Shown here in pieces: positions 52,693-61,851 of a stretch of DNA of 64,000 nt; the first letter of the stretch is position 1; each line of letters starts with the position of its first letter. This stretch comes from Chryseobacterium rhizoplanae (lineage in GTDB: Bacteria; Bacteroidota; Bacteroidia; Flavobacteriales; Weeksellaceae), in the NCBI RefSeq assembly GCF_900182655.1, contig NZ_FXTC01000006.1, positions 62,001 through 126,000 on the forward strand, given 5' to 3'. Made by a program: the position numbers and the translations under genes. The notes beneath the pieces are model-generated. The model had not been told where the DNA came from and searched no databases. It saw nothing but the letters and a program-made list of their open reading frames with translations.

Positions 52693-54534
52693 TTACTGAT
52701 TATCAGCCGGATTATTTTCCTGCTCCTTTCTGATCTGCTCACTCATCTCTTCCAATACCGGTTTAATCGTGTTTTCCGGAAGATCACTGATTCGGATATA
52801 CATCAATCCGTCTATTGCATCATTGAAGTTAGGGTCAACGTTGAATGCAATTACTTTTGCATTTTGCTTGATATATTTCTTGATCAGAACAGGAAGTCTC
52901 AATTCAGGTTCAAGATCATCAATGATTTTGTCCAGTTTATTAAGATCAGATTCCATTTCCTCAAAGAAAATATTCTTATCCCTGTCACGAAGCTTTACCT
53001 TATATTCATTCCTTGGAGTGATATACTGGGCTACAGCAGAATCAAAATAATTGGAACGCATAAACTCAATCATCAGAGATTTTGAGAATTCCGAGAATTT
53101 ATTCGAGATACTCACACCACCCATAAGAAATTTATGATCAGGGTTTCTCAGGCAGACGTGTACAATTCCTCTCCATAAAAGGAAGAGTGGAAGTGGCTTC
53201 TGCTGATATTCCTGGCAGATATAAGCACGGCCCATTTCAATCACCTTTTTAAAGAAAGGGTGAATATCCTGCTCAAACTCAAACAAAGAGCTTGTATAGA
53301 AGCCTTTGATGCCATATTTCTTCATGACCTCTCTACCCAATGCCATTCTGTAGGCACCCGCCAGTTTTTTCTCACCATTGTCCCAAAGGAAAAGATGATG
53401 GTAATGCTTATCATACTCATCAAGGTCAAACGGAAGATTACTTCCTTCACCCACCGCACGGAAAGTAAGCTCTCTCTGACGTCCGATTTCCCTCATAATA
53501 GAAGGGATTTCCTCGTAAGTGGTAAAGTAGATTTCATAATTCCCGTTACTGAACAGCATTTTATCTGTTCCTCTCAGTTTATCAACATCTTTAATGATGT
53601 CTTCCAGAGGCGTTTCATCAATGATATTCTGAACAATATTTTCCTCCTTCAATAAAGGGAACTTCACAGATAAATTCTGAAGATTGATGCTTTGAGCAAG
53701 AGATTTTCTCTTTTCATAGTAAGATTTCATCATATAAACCTTACGTTTCAGAAACTCTCCCAATTCCTCGATTGTTTCCATGTCATCCATTGCCTTTACA
53801 GTGATAGGGCGCCCGATTCTGATCCTGATAGGTTTTTCTCTATCATTCATCATTTCTGCGGGAAGCATCAAAGTCTGTAAATTCGGATGAAGCTTAGCCA
53901 CCTGATAAAAAAGACGGCTGTTCTTAGCATGGAAATACATAGGGACTACCGGTACTTTAGCCATTCTTATTAGCTTAAGTGCCGTTTTTTCCCATTCTTT
54001 ATCTAAAATTTCTCCGTAAGGATTGTTCTTGTTGGAAACTTCTCCTGCCGGGAAAATACCTACGCAGCCTCCGTTTTGTAAATGCTTGAGTGTTTCACGC
54101 ATTCCTGAAGAGCTGCTGTAAGCTTCTTTTCTGTTTTCAAAAGGGTTTACAGCGATTACAAACGGTTCCATAGGTTTGATCTTTTCCAAAAGGAAATTTC
54201 CCATCACCTTGAAATCCGGGCGAACCTCTGATAAGACCTTGCACATCAGAATCCCGTCAATAGCACCCAGCGGGTGATTGGAAACCAGAATAAACGGTCC
54301 CGTTTTCGGAATCTTTGCCAGATCTTCTTCAAAAGCTACATAGCTTAGGTTTCTTTCTCTTACAAATGAGTCGAAAAAGTCTTTGCCTTCCTTATCTTTT
54401 AGTTTGTCGTATAATTTATTTACTTCGTTTATTTTAGCAATGCTCATCACAGCAGATGCTACCGGGTTCTTGAGAAACCCAAGTTTACTTAAGCCGGAAG
54501 CTTTGATCAGATCGTTTTTCGAAATTAAACTCAT
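52693..54534 (-). CDS. olsF: Bifunctional OlsF-like acyltransferase (ornithine/glycine lipid synthesis)
   Basis: 613 residues with two acyltransferase domains. The N-terminal one (about 20-290) is of the PlsC/OlsA type with SNHPLGAIDG (His87, Asp93) and FPAGEVSNKN. The C-terminal one (about 325-530) is of the OlsB/GNAT type (RELTFRAVGEGSN, MALGREVMKKYGIKGFYTSSLF, FLMGGVSISN). This fused order is that of OlsF, which in Serratia and Flavobacterium makes ornithine lipids; in Bacteroides, GlsA/GlsB make glycine lipids. The amino acid head group cannot be read from sequence. Membrane-associated. Confidence 0.85.
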   Translation of the reverse strand: MSLISKNDLIKASGLSKLGFLKNPVASAVMSIAKINEVNKLYDKLKDKEGKDFFDSFVRERNLSYVAFEEDLAKIPKTGPFILVSNHPLGAIDGILMCKVLSEVRPDFKVMGNFLLEKIKPMEPFVIAVNPFENRKEAYSSSSGMRETLKHLQNGGCVGIFPAGEVSNKNNPYGEILDKEWEKTALKLIRMAKVPVVPMYFHAKNSRLFYQVAKLHPNLQTLMLPAEMMNDREKPIRIRIGRPITVKAMDDMETIEELGEFLKRKVYMMKSYYEKRKSLAQSINLQNLSVKFPLLKEENIVQNIIDETPLEDIIKDVDKLRGTDKMLFSNGNYEIYFTTYEEIPSIMREIGRQRELTFRAVGEGSNLPFDLDEYDKHYHHLFLWDNGEKKLAGAYRMALGREVMKKYGIKGFYTSSLFEFEQDIHPFFKKVIEMGRAYICQEYQQKPLPLFLLWRGIVHVCLRNPDHKFLMGGVSISNKFSEFSKSLMIEFMRSNYFDSAVAQYITPRNEYKVKLRDRDKNIFFEEMESDLNKLDKIIDDLEPELRLPVLIKKYIKQNAKVIAFNVDPNFNDAIDGLMYIRISDLPENTIKPVLEEMSEQIRKEQENNPADNQ

Positions 54535-54556
54535 GTGTGTTTAGTCGCAATTAATA

Positions 54557-55795
54557 TTATTGTGTTACCATTTGAAGAGTATTCTTGGAAATTTGTTCCA
54601 ATAATACATTTTTTTCATGGTAAAATTTATCAATGTGATCCATCTTCGCATTTCTTACTGTGAATAAAGATACATTTTTAATTGCTTCGGTTTTAAAAAT
54701 TTTTTGAAGCTCCTGATTGAGCTCATCTATATGGTTAAATTTATCTTCAAGGCACAATGCCAGGGAGATCGCAGAATTCTGCATCAGGGAAACCTTGATC
54801 TTATATTTGGATAAATAGCCAAAAATTAAGCTCATATGGTCTTCTGCAATAAAAGAGAAATCTCTTGTTGATATTTTCAGAAGATCCTGATTTTCTTTTA
54901 AAATATAAGTTTCTTCCTGTTGGTTTTTGTCGGAAGCACCTACTTTTGTACCTTCTTTGGTAGGATCTACGAAAGATTTTACATAAAAAGGAATACTTTT
55001 TTGCTGTAATGGCTGTAAAGTTTTCGGGTGAATAACGCTTGCTCCGTAATAAGCCATTTCAATCGCTTCTTCATAAGAAATGTTGGAAAGAAGAGAGACA
55101 TCATTGAATTTTCTTGGGTCTCCCGTCATTACTCCCGGTACATCTTTCCAGATCGTCATCGCTTCAGCATTTAAGCAATAAGCAAAAATAGCAGCAGAGT
55201 AGTCTGAACCTTCTCTTCCTAACGTTACCGTAAAATTGTTTTCGTCAGAGCCAATGAATCCCTGGGTTACATAGCAGATCTCAGGGTTCAGATTAGAAAT
55301 AAATTCTTCAGTTCTCACCCAGTCTACCGTACCTTCTCTGTATGAATTATCCGTTTTCACATAATCTCTGGCATCAAGCCATTGATTGGTAAATTGAATT
55401 TCATTCAGGTACTCACTCAGAATTTTGGTAGAAATCATTTCTCCGCAGCTTACCACCTGATCATAAACAAAGTTGTAATTGGGAGACTTATTTCTTCTTA
55501 AAAAAGAATCAATATCATCAAAAAATAGATTGATTTCTGCAAAAACCGCATGATTTTCAGGAAAAAGTCCTTCCGCAATCTCAATATGTTTTCGTTTTAT
55601 CTTTTCAATTTCAGTTTGATAGTTCTCCTTTTTGAAATAAAGTTCTACAACTTTTTCCAATTCGTTTGTCGTCTTGCCCATTGCTGATATTACCAGCAAA
55701 CATTTGGCAAATCCCTGGCTTTGTAGAACCATAGACACGTTTTTCACACTTTCGGCATCTTTTACAGATGCTCCACCAAACTTGAAAATTTTCAT
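54557..55795 (-). CDS. lysC: Aspartate kinase (monofunctional)
   Basis: 412 residues from the ATG at 55795, which gives the conserved start MKIFKFGGASV (ATP-binding KFGGASV at 5-11). Other blocks are LLVISAMGKTTNEL, VSCGEMISTKI, VTLGREGSDYSAAI and the Asp/Lys-binding WKDVPGVMTGDPR. C-terminal ACT domains (about 300-400) imply feedback control by lysine or threonine. It makes aspartyl phosphate for lysine, threonine and methionine. Encoded 22 bp upstream of olsF on the same strand, so perhaps co-transcribed. Confidence 0.93.
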   Translation of the reverse strand: MKIFKFGGASVKDAESVKNVSMVLQSQGFAKCLLVISAMGKTTNELEKVVELYFKKENYQTEIEKIKRKHIEIAEGLFPENHAVFAEINLFFDDIDSFLRRNKSPNYNFVYDQVVSCGEMISTKILSEYLNEIQFTNQWLDARDYVKTDNSYREGTVDWVRTEEFISNLNPEICYVTQGFIGSDENNFTVTLGREGSDYSAAIFAYCLNAEAMTIWKDVPGVMTGDPRKFNDVSLLSNISYEEAIEMAYYGASVIHPKTLQPLQQKSIPFYVKSFVDPTKEGTKVGASDKNQQEETYILKENQDLLKISTRDFSFIAEDHMSLIFGYLSKYKIKVSLMQNSAISLALCLEDKFNHIDELNQELQKIFKTEAIKNVSLFTVRNAKMDHIDKFYHEKNVLLEQISKNTLQMVTQ

Positions 55796-56119
55796 TAAAT
55801 TGTTAAAAATAAAATTGTTAGATAAAAAATTACATGAGTTTTTTACGGACGTCAAAATTATAAATTTACAACGAGATATGAAATAGCCTGGCCGGGAGAT
55901 AGAATTAAGATTTCCTTAAAATCAACAATTAATGAAATAATTTGAATTTTTCCTGTGTCTGATCTGATAAATCCGGAGACATAATTTTCAATAACCGCTC
56001 TGTGTTATGCTGAATTTTATTTGTATTGTGCTGAAATACAGATTGTAAGCTCTTTTTTAATTAAATTTTCTTAATGCGATAAATTTTCCGAAATTTGGGC
56101 AAAACGTAAAAAGAAAAAT

Positions 56120-57136
56120 ATGTCAAATCAACCATTACAGACTTTAGGAGAATTTCTTATAGATAAACAGGACGATTTTCAATATTCTACAGGTGAATTT
56201 TCTCGTCTTCTGAGCGCAATAAGATTGGCTTCGAAAGTGGTAAACAGAGAAGTAAATAAAGCCGGAATTGTAGATATTACAGGAGCTGCCGGAAACCAGA
56301 ATATTCAGGGTGAAGAACAGCAGAAATTGGATGTGATTGCGAATGAAATTTTTATTACGGCTTTGTCTCAAAGAGAGGTGGTTTGCGGTATTGCGTCTGA
56401 GGAAAATGATGATTTTATTGATATTAAATGTGGCGAAAACGGACATTTAAGTAAATATGTAGTATTGATTGATCCTTTAGACGGATCTTCCAATATTGAT
56501 GTCAATGTTTCAGTAGGAACTATTTTCTCTATCTACAGAAGAGTTACTGAACCTGGAACTCCTGTTCAGCTGGAAGACTTTTTACAGAAAGGAATCAATC
56601 AGATTGCAGCGGGCTATGTTATTTACGGTTCTTCTACAATGATCGTTTATACAACAGGAAACGGAGTAAACGGATTTACATTGGATCCTTCTTTAGGAAC
56701 TTATTATCTTTCTCATCCTAACATGACTTTCCCGAAAACAGGTAAGATCTATTCTATCAACGAAGGAAATTATATCAAATTTCCTCAGGGAGTAAAAAAT
56801 TACCTTAAATATTGCCAGATGGAAGAAGGAGACCGTCCTTATACGTCAAGATATATCGGGTCTCTGGTAGCAGATTTCCACAGAAATATGCTGAAAGGAG
56901 GAATTTATATCTATCCTTCTTATTCACAAGCTCCGAATGGTAAATTAAGACTTTTATACGAATGTAATCCTATGGCATTCCTTGCAGAACAAGCAGGAGC
57001 AAAAGCAACAGACGGATTCAGAAGAATTCTTGAAATAGAGCCTACGGAACTTCATCAGAGAATTCCGTTCTTCTGTGGAAGTATAGAAATGGTAGAAAAA
57101 GCAGAAGAATTTATGCGTATTGACAGCGTAAAATAA
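56120..57136 (+). CDS. fbp: Fructose-1,6-bisphosphatase, class I
   Basis: 338 residues with the class I hallmarks: metal ligands Glu94/Glu95 in SEEND, Asp118 and Asp121 in [11 protein letters not shown], and the substrate-binding [22 protein letters not shown]. It dephosphorylates fructose 1,6-bisphosphate in gluconeogenesis. Its TAA overlaps the ATG of menC (TAATG at 57134-57138), so the two are translated in a coupled way. Confidence 0.95.
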   Translation: MSNQPLQTLGEFLIDKQDDFQYSTGEFSRLLSAIRLASKVVNREVNKAGIVDITGAAGNQNIQGEEQQKLDVIANEIFITALSQREVVCGIASEENDDFIDIKCGENGHLSKYVVLIDPLDGSSNIDVNVSVGTIFSIYRRVTEPGTPVQLEDFLQKGINQIAAGYVIYGSSTMIVYTTGNGVNGFTLDPSLGTYYLSHPNMTFPKTGKIYSINEGNYIKFPQGVKNYLKYCQMEEGDRPYTSRYIGSLVADFHRNMLKGGIYIYPSYSQAPNGKLRLLYECNPMAFLAEQAGAKATDGFRRILEIEPTELHQRIPFFCGSIEMVEKAEEFMRIDSVK

Positions 57137-58140
57137 TGGAAGCAAATTATTTACAATATTTATTACAATTCAAACGCCCGAGTGGAACATCTCGCGGCGT
57201 TTTGCTTGATAAGGAAACCTTTATCCTCACTATTTCGGAAGACGGAAGGGAAGGAGTAGGGGAATGTGCCATTTTCAGAGGGCTGAGTTTTGATGACAGA
57301 CCTGATTACGAAGAAAAGATGAAATGGCTTTGTGAAAATATCAATCAGGATGCATGTTTTCTGAAAGAAGAACTGAAAGAGTTTCCATCCATCTGGTTTG
57401 GTTACGAACAGGCCGTTCAAAATCTGAAACATGGTGACAGTATATATTTTCCGAGCGAATTTACTGAAGGTAAATCTGCAATTACCATCAATGGTCTGAT
57501 CTGGATGGGAGCGGTAGGGTATATGGAAGAACAGATTCAGGAGAAACTGGAAAAAGGATTTCATTGTATTAAACTAAAAATCGGGGTCGATTGGGAATCT
57601 GAACATATTATTCTCCGGAAATTAAGAGAAAAATTCTCGAAAGACCAGCTTGAGCTTCGTGTGGACGCCAACGGAGGATTCAGTAAAGAAGAAGCGGTAA
57701 TTGTTTTGCAGCAGCTTGCAGATCTTCATATTCATTCTATTGAACAGCCTATTAAAGCAGGAAACTGGGATGACATGGCGGAATTATGTGCTAAAACACC
57801 CACTCCGATTGCATTAGATGAAGAACTGATCGGTGTTATTGATCCTGAAGAAAAGAAGAAACTTTTAGAAAAAATACAGCCACAATATATTATTTTGAAA
57901 CCCGCATTGGCAGGTGGGTTTTCCGGTTCAGATGACTGGATTTCCCTTGCCGAAAATCTAAATATCGGTTGGTGGATCACTTCAGCTTTGGAAAGCAATA
58001 TCGGATTGAATGCCATTGCCCAATATACATTTACCAAAAAAAATCCAATGCCTCAAGGTTTAGGCACTGGAGCTTTATTTGTAAATAATTTTGAATCCGA
58101 TTTAGAACTCAGAAATGAGCTGCTATGGTTCAAAAAATAA
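57136..58140 (+). CDS. menC: o-Succinylbenzoate synthase (enolase superfamily)
   Basis: 334 residues. MLE-type barrel with Lys148 (KLKIG), metal ligands Asp177 (RVDANGG), Glu203 (SIEQPI) and Asp228 (ALDEEL), and Lys255 (ILKPAL). The segment WWITSALESNIGLNAIAQYT fits MenC better than a dipeptide epimerase or muconate cycloisomerase. It dehydrates SHCHC in menaquinone synthesis. No other men gene is in the window; the coupling to fbp is by position only. Confidence 0.82.
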   Translation: MEANYLQYLLQFKRPSGTSRGVLLDKETFILTISEDGREGVGECAIFRGLSFDDRPDYEEKMKWLCENINQDACFLKEELKEFPSIWFGYEQAVQNLKHGDSIYFPSEFTEGKSAITINGLIWMGAVGYMEEQIQEKLEKGFHCIKLKIGVDWESEHIILRKLREKFSKDQLELRVDANGGFSKEEAVIVLQQLADLHIHSIEQPIKAGNWDDMAELCAKTPTPIALDEELIGVIDPEEKKKLLEKIQPQYIILKPALAGGFSGSDDWISLAENLNIGWWITSALESNIGLNAIAQYTFTKKNPMPQGLGTGALFVNNFESDLELRNELLWFKK

Positions 58141-58152
58141 CTGAAAAGTTAA

Positions 58153-58320
58153 TTAGCATAATGGTGGAGGTGAATCCGGGCATGTGGTCTGGCCGCAATA
58201 GTCAGGCCCCCATGATCTGCAGCACATCGCAACCGGGTTCCAGCTGTTACATCCAAGTGGTGGTCTTCCTCCTTTGATCGTTTTTAATTCTCCTCTTTTG
58301 ATTTTCTTTAGATTTTTCAT
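58153..58320 (-). CDS. Bacteriocin-like peptide with double-glycine leader
   Basis: 55 residues on the - strand (ATG at 58318-58320, TAA at 58153-58155). Leader MKNLKKIKRGELKTIKGG ends in Gly-Gly, typical of precursors cut by C39-type peptidase exporters. The mature part of 37 residues starts RPPLG and has six cysteines (Cys24, 33, 34, 42, 47 and 55) with many Pro, Ser and Trp. Chryseobacterium genomes carry many such short genes annotated as bacteriocin-like. No immunity, modification or exporter gene adjoins it. Confidence 0.75.
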   Translation of the reverse strand: MKNLKKIKRGELKTIKGGRPPLGCNSWNPVAMCCRSWGPDYCGQTTCPDSPPPLC

Positions 58321-58746
58321 GATATTAATTTTATTTGATTGATAAGTAAATGTCGAAAACTTTTTTCAATTATACAACAAGTAGGGAATTATTTGGCAAT
58401 ATTTAACAATATCAAAGAAATGTTTCAATAATTTTAAACATGAAAATATATTCCTGCATGAGTTTATGAGGAATAAGTATTGTTTTTTCGGGCTGTTTTA
58501 TAAGGATGAGTAGTTGTTGGGTCGAATACTTTTTGTTTTAAAGGTTGTTATTCAGTTAAATGACATCTTTTACAAAGATGGCTTTCTTAATATAGCTTAA
58601 TATATAAGAAAACTGTTTTTTAATATGTTCCATAATAAAAAAATTATAATTCCCTAGAGTTTGAATTAGCAATCATTATGCCATACTGCAGTAATGAACT
58701 AATTTTAACATAAAGTTCATTTTTTAAGAATTATTTTAATTACTTA
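58321..58746. other. AT-rich intergenic region
   Basis: No gene recognised. AATGAACT (58693-58700) and AGTTCATT (58714-58721) can pair, with six T following on the + strand, a possible terminator without a matching gene. Confidence 0.4.
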
Positions 58747-59877
58747 TTAAGAAATAATTGTGAAAATGTTTTCGTTATCCTTAGTTCGGTTGGTGATAAG
58801 ATTCCTGTCTATTCCGTTTAAAGTCTGAAAGATATCTGACTGTACCTGCGAACTGGAGAGGTATCCCCAATGGTTTCCCACTTCATATTTGAAACTGTTG
58901 AGAAGGTCATCTTTTACAAATGTACAGTCGATAATAGAAACAATATCTTTATAATCACTAATATCACTTGGTCCGTTTTTACCAAGTCGTGGTGTAAGAA
59001 TGTTTTTTGTAAACTGAGAAATTCCCAAAACCGCATCCTGTCTGTTCAGATAAATGGAAATCCGGTTGGCCAGTAATGGTAATTTATTATATGAATCTTC
59101 GGAATCTTCAAATACTTTATAGCTGACATCCGCATTCAACAGTAAAACCTGATCGATAACACGGAGTATATTTTCCCTTTTAAGGCTGTATAACATGCTT
59201 TGAAGCACTCTGTTTCCCAGGGAATGGGCCATTAGATGAATTCTTTGATTGCAGGGGGCAAGATCCCGGTTGGAAAAGATATCTTTTAAAAATTGAGTAT
59301 AGAAATAAAACAACCTCATTAAAGATGTACCGGAATTGATACTGGAAGCCTTATCATCAAAATAACTTAACGGAATAATGCTTCCTGAGGCTGGCCAGCT
59401 TACGAATAAAATATGTTCTACAGGAGATGCAGGATTATCAATGAATATTTTCTTAAGATCAAGAATAGCCTTTAATTCATCATCAAAATCATACAGATAA
59501 CCATGAATGAATATCAGTACATCACTTCTTTCTTTAGTGGTAGACATATTTTTGTACAGTTCATAGAACATTCTTTGAGTTCCGCCAAGATTATTGGCTG
59601 TAAGAGCAGACTTTTTAATTCCTTTTTCACTCAGCAGAACATCCAGAACTTCTTCATACCCCTGTTTTTCGGGTTCAGAGAAAAACTTATAGTTTAAAAT
59701 ATTCCTGTTGGTGTAGTCTTTTTTCTTTTTGGCTTGAGCAGTGGGCTCTTTGTAGTTGTCAAAATCACATTTCGCGATTCTGAAATTAGGGATTGAGTAT
59801 TCATCATTGGAAAAAGAGTCTACTTTCTCGCCTTTATGACGAACGATCTTCCGGTTACTTAAGATATAAACGGCCAT
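58747..59877 (-). CDS. Alpha/beta-hydrolase of the DUF900 type
   Basis: About 376 residues from the ATG at 59877 (MAVYILSNRKIV), no signal peptide. The core is FIHGYLYDF near 125-133, VSWPASGS, and the nucleophile elbow MAHSLGNRVLQS, as in DUF900 hydrolases. The acid and histidine could be in the VLLLNADV region and the C-terminal NHWGYL. Probable cytoplasmic or peripheral lipase/esterase with unknown substrate. Single gene. Confidence 0.8.
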   Translation of the reverse strand: MAVYILSNRKIVRHKGEKVDSFSNDEYSIPNFRIAKCDFDNYKEPTAQAKKKKDYTNRNILNYKFFSEPEKQGYEEVLDVLLSEKGIKKSALTANNLGGTQRMFYELYKNMSTTKERSDVLIFIHGYLYDFDDELKAILDLKKIFIDNPASPVEHILFVSWPASGSIIPLSYFDDKASSINSGTSLMRLFYFYTQFLKDIFSNRDLAPCNQRIHLMAHSLGNRVLQSMLYSLKRENILRVIDQVLLLNADVSYKVFEDSEDSYNKLPLLANRISIYLNRQDAVLGISQFTKNILTPRLGKNGPSDISDYKDIVSIIDCTFVKDDLLNSFKYEVGNHWGYLSSSQVQSDIFQTLNGIDRNLITNRTKDNENIFTIIS

Positions 59878-59962
59878 GATTGTTAATTGGTTAAATGGTT
59901 TTAGCATTCCGAAATTAATGAAAATTACTGAAATACAAAGGATAAGGCTTTTAAATTATCAC

Positions 59963-59993
59963 TTTTACAAACGCTTATTTTTCCGTAACTTTG
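59963..59993 (+). promoter_or_regulatory. Promoter of glnS
   Basis: TTTT (59963-59966), 19 bp, TAACTTTG (59986-59993, an exact TAnnTTTG). Start of transcription about 60000. Confidence 0.55.
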
Positions 59994-60029
59994 TGAAACT
60001 TTTTTTGCTAAAAAATAAAAGCTACTTTA

Positions 60030-61703
60030 ATGGAAGAAGAAAAAAAATCACTCAATTTTATTGAGCAAATTATAGAAGATGATATGGCAAACGGTCTGAA
60101 AAGAGATCAGATCCGTTTCCGTTTTCCACCTGAACCTAATGGTTATCTGCATGTAGGGCACACAAAAGCCATCTGCATCAACTTCGGTCTGGGTGAAAAA
60201 TACAATGCTCCCGTAAACCTTCGTTTTGACGATACGAACCCTGAGAAAGAAGAACAGGAATTCGTAGATTCTATTATGAAAGACGTTGAATGGTTAGGTT
60301 TCAAATGGGATAAAGTTTTGTATGCTTCCGACTACTTCCAGCAGCTTTACGATTGGGCAGTTCAGTTAATTAAAGAAGGAAAAGCTTATGTAGATGAACA
60401 GCCTTCTGAAGTGATTACTGAGCAAAGAAAAAATCCTTCGGAACCGGGAATTGAATCTCCATTCAGAAACCGTCCTGTTGAAGAGTCTTTAGATTTATTC
60501 GAAAGGATGAAAAACGGAGAATTTGAAAGTGGTTCAATGTCTCTTCGTGCAAAAATCGACATGGTTTCACCAAATATGAATATGCGTGACCCTGTGATGT
60601 ACAGAATTTTGAACAAACCTCACCACAGAACAGGTACGGCATGGAAAATCTATCCGATGTACGACTGGGCTCATGGTGAATCCGATTATATTGAACAAAT
60701 TTCACATTCGCTTTGTTCTTTGGAGTTTGAAAACCACAGGCCTTTATATAACTGGTATTTGGATCAGGTTTATGAAGAAGGAAGGGTTAAAAACAAGCAG
60801 AGAGAATTTGCGAGAATGAATGTTTCCTATATGATTACTTCCAAAAGAAAGCTTCAGAGGTTGGTAGCAGAAGGAGTGGTAACCGGATGGGATGATCCTA
60901 GAATGCCTACTATTTCAGGGATGAGAAGAAAAGGGTTTACTCCGGCTTCCATCAGAAACTTTATTGATAAAGTAGGGGTTGCGAAAAGGGAAAATCTTAT
61001 CGAAATTCAATTGTTGGACTTCTGTGTACGTGAAGATCTTAATAAGGTGGCGAAACGTGTGATGGCCGTTGTAGATCCTGTAAAATTAGTGATCGAAAAC
61101 TATCCTGAAGACAAAGAAGAATGGTTGGAGACAGAAAATAATCCTGAGCAGGAAAATGCAGGAACAAGAGAAGTACCTTTCTCAAGAGAATTATATATTG
61201 AGCGTGAGGACTTTAAAGAAGAAGCTAACAATAAATTCTTCAGACTGAAATTAGGCGGAGAAGTTCGTTTAAAATCAGCTTACATCATCAAAGCTGAAAG
61301 AGTAGAGAAAGATGAAAACGGAGAGATCACGACCATCTATACTACTTACGATGAGAAGAGCAAATCCGGAAGCGGAACAGAAGAAAGTTTAAGAAAAGTA
61401 AAAGGAACTCTACACTGGGTATCTGCTAAACATGCAATTCCTGTAGAAGTAAGAATCTACAATCAACTGTTTACAGTAGAACAGCCTGATGCTGAGAAAG
61501 ATGTTGACTTCCTAAACTTCATCAACCCTGAATCAATGGCTATTGTGAAAGGTTTTGCTGAGCCAAGCCTTAAAGATGTTGCTGTGGGTGAGCCTCTTCA
61601 GTTCCAGAGAATAGGATACTTTACAAAAGATCAGGATTCTACGGACACAAATTTTGTGTTCAATAGAACTGTAACATTAAAAGACTCATATAAGCCAGAG
61701 TAA
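60030..61703 (+). CDS. glnS: Glutaminyl-tRNA synthetase
   Basis: 557 residues of class I synthetases. Signature PPEPNGYLHVGHTKA with His41 and His44, the KMSKS-equivalent ITSKRKLQRL near 268-277, and the typical block FRCRFDDTNP-like NLRFDDTNPEKE. C-terminal beta-barrel anticodon-binding domains (about 340-550). The sequence fits GlnRS rather than GluRS: MSYMITSKRKLQRLVAEG and the NPSEPG and GRP insertions. It charges tRNA-Gln directly. Confidence 0.95.
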   Translation: MEEEKKSLNFIEQIIEDDMANGLKRDQIRFRFPPEPNGYLHVGHTKAICINFGLGEKYNAPVNLRFDDTNPEKEEQEFVDSIMKDVEWLGFKWDKVLYASDYFQQLYDWAVQLIKEGKAYVDEQPSEVITEQRKNPSEPGIESPFRNRPVEESLDLFERMKNGEFESGSMSLRAKIDMVSPNMNMRDPVMYRILNKPHHRTGTAWKIYPMYDWAHGESDYIEQISHSLCSLEFENHRPLYNWYLDQVYEEGRVKNKQREFARMNVSYMITSKRKLQRLVAEGVVTGWDDPRMPTISGMRRKGFTPASIRNFIDKVGVAKRENLIEIQLLDFCVREDLNKVAKRVMAVVDPVKLVIENYPEDKEEWLETENNPEQENAGTREVPFSRELYIEREDFKEEANNKFFRLKLGGEVRLKSAYIIKAERVEKDENGEITTIYTTYDEKSKSGSGTEESLRKVKGTLHWVSAKHAIPVEVRIYNQLFTVEQPDAEKDVDFLNFINPESMAIVKGFAEPSLKDVAVGEPLQFQRIGYFTKDQDSTDTNFVFNRTVTLKDSYKPE

Positions 61704-61727
61704 GAATTTATTGATATAAGATAAATG

Positions 61728-61759
61728 AAACGGGGCTTGATATTAAGCCCCGTTTTTTT
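61728..61759 (+). terminator. Terminator after glnS
   Basis: AAACGGGGCTT (61728-61738) pairs with AAGCCCCGTTT (61745-61755), loop GATATT, seven T. Confidence 0.9.
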
Positions 61760-61851
61760 ATTTAAAAAACTATAAGTACAAATGTTCTCAAATTTCAGAA
61801 CTATTTTGTGCTGTAATCAGATCAAAATCAAATATTTAAATTAAATAAATT

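Noticed and set aside
53260..53655. 131-codon open frame on the + strand
   Set aside because: Lies wholly inside the OlsF-like gene on the other strand and has no protein-like features.
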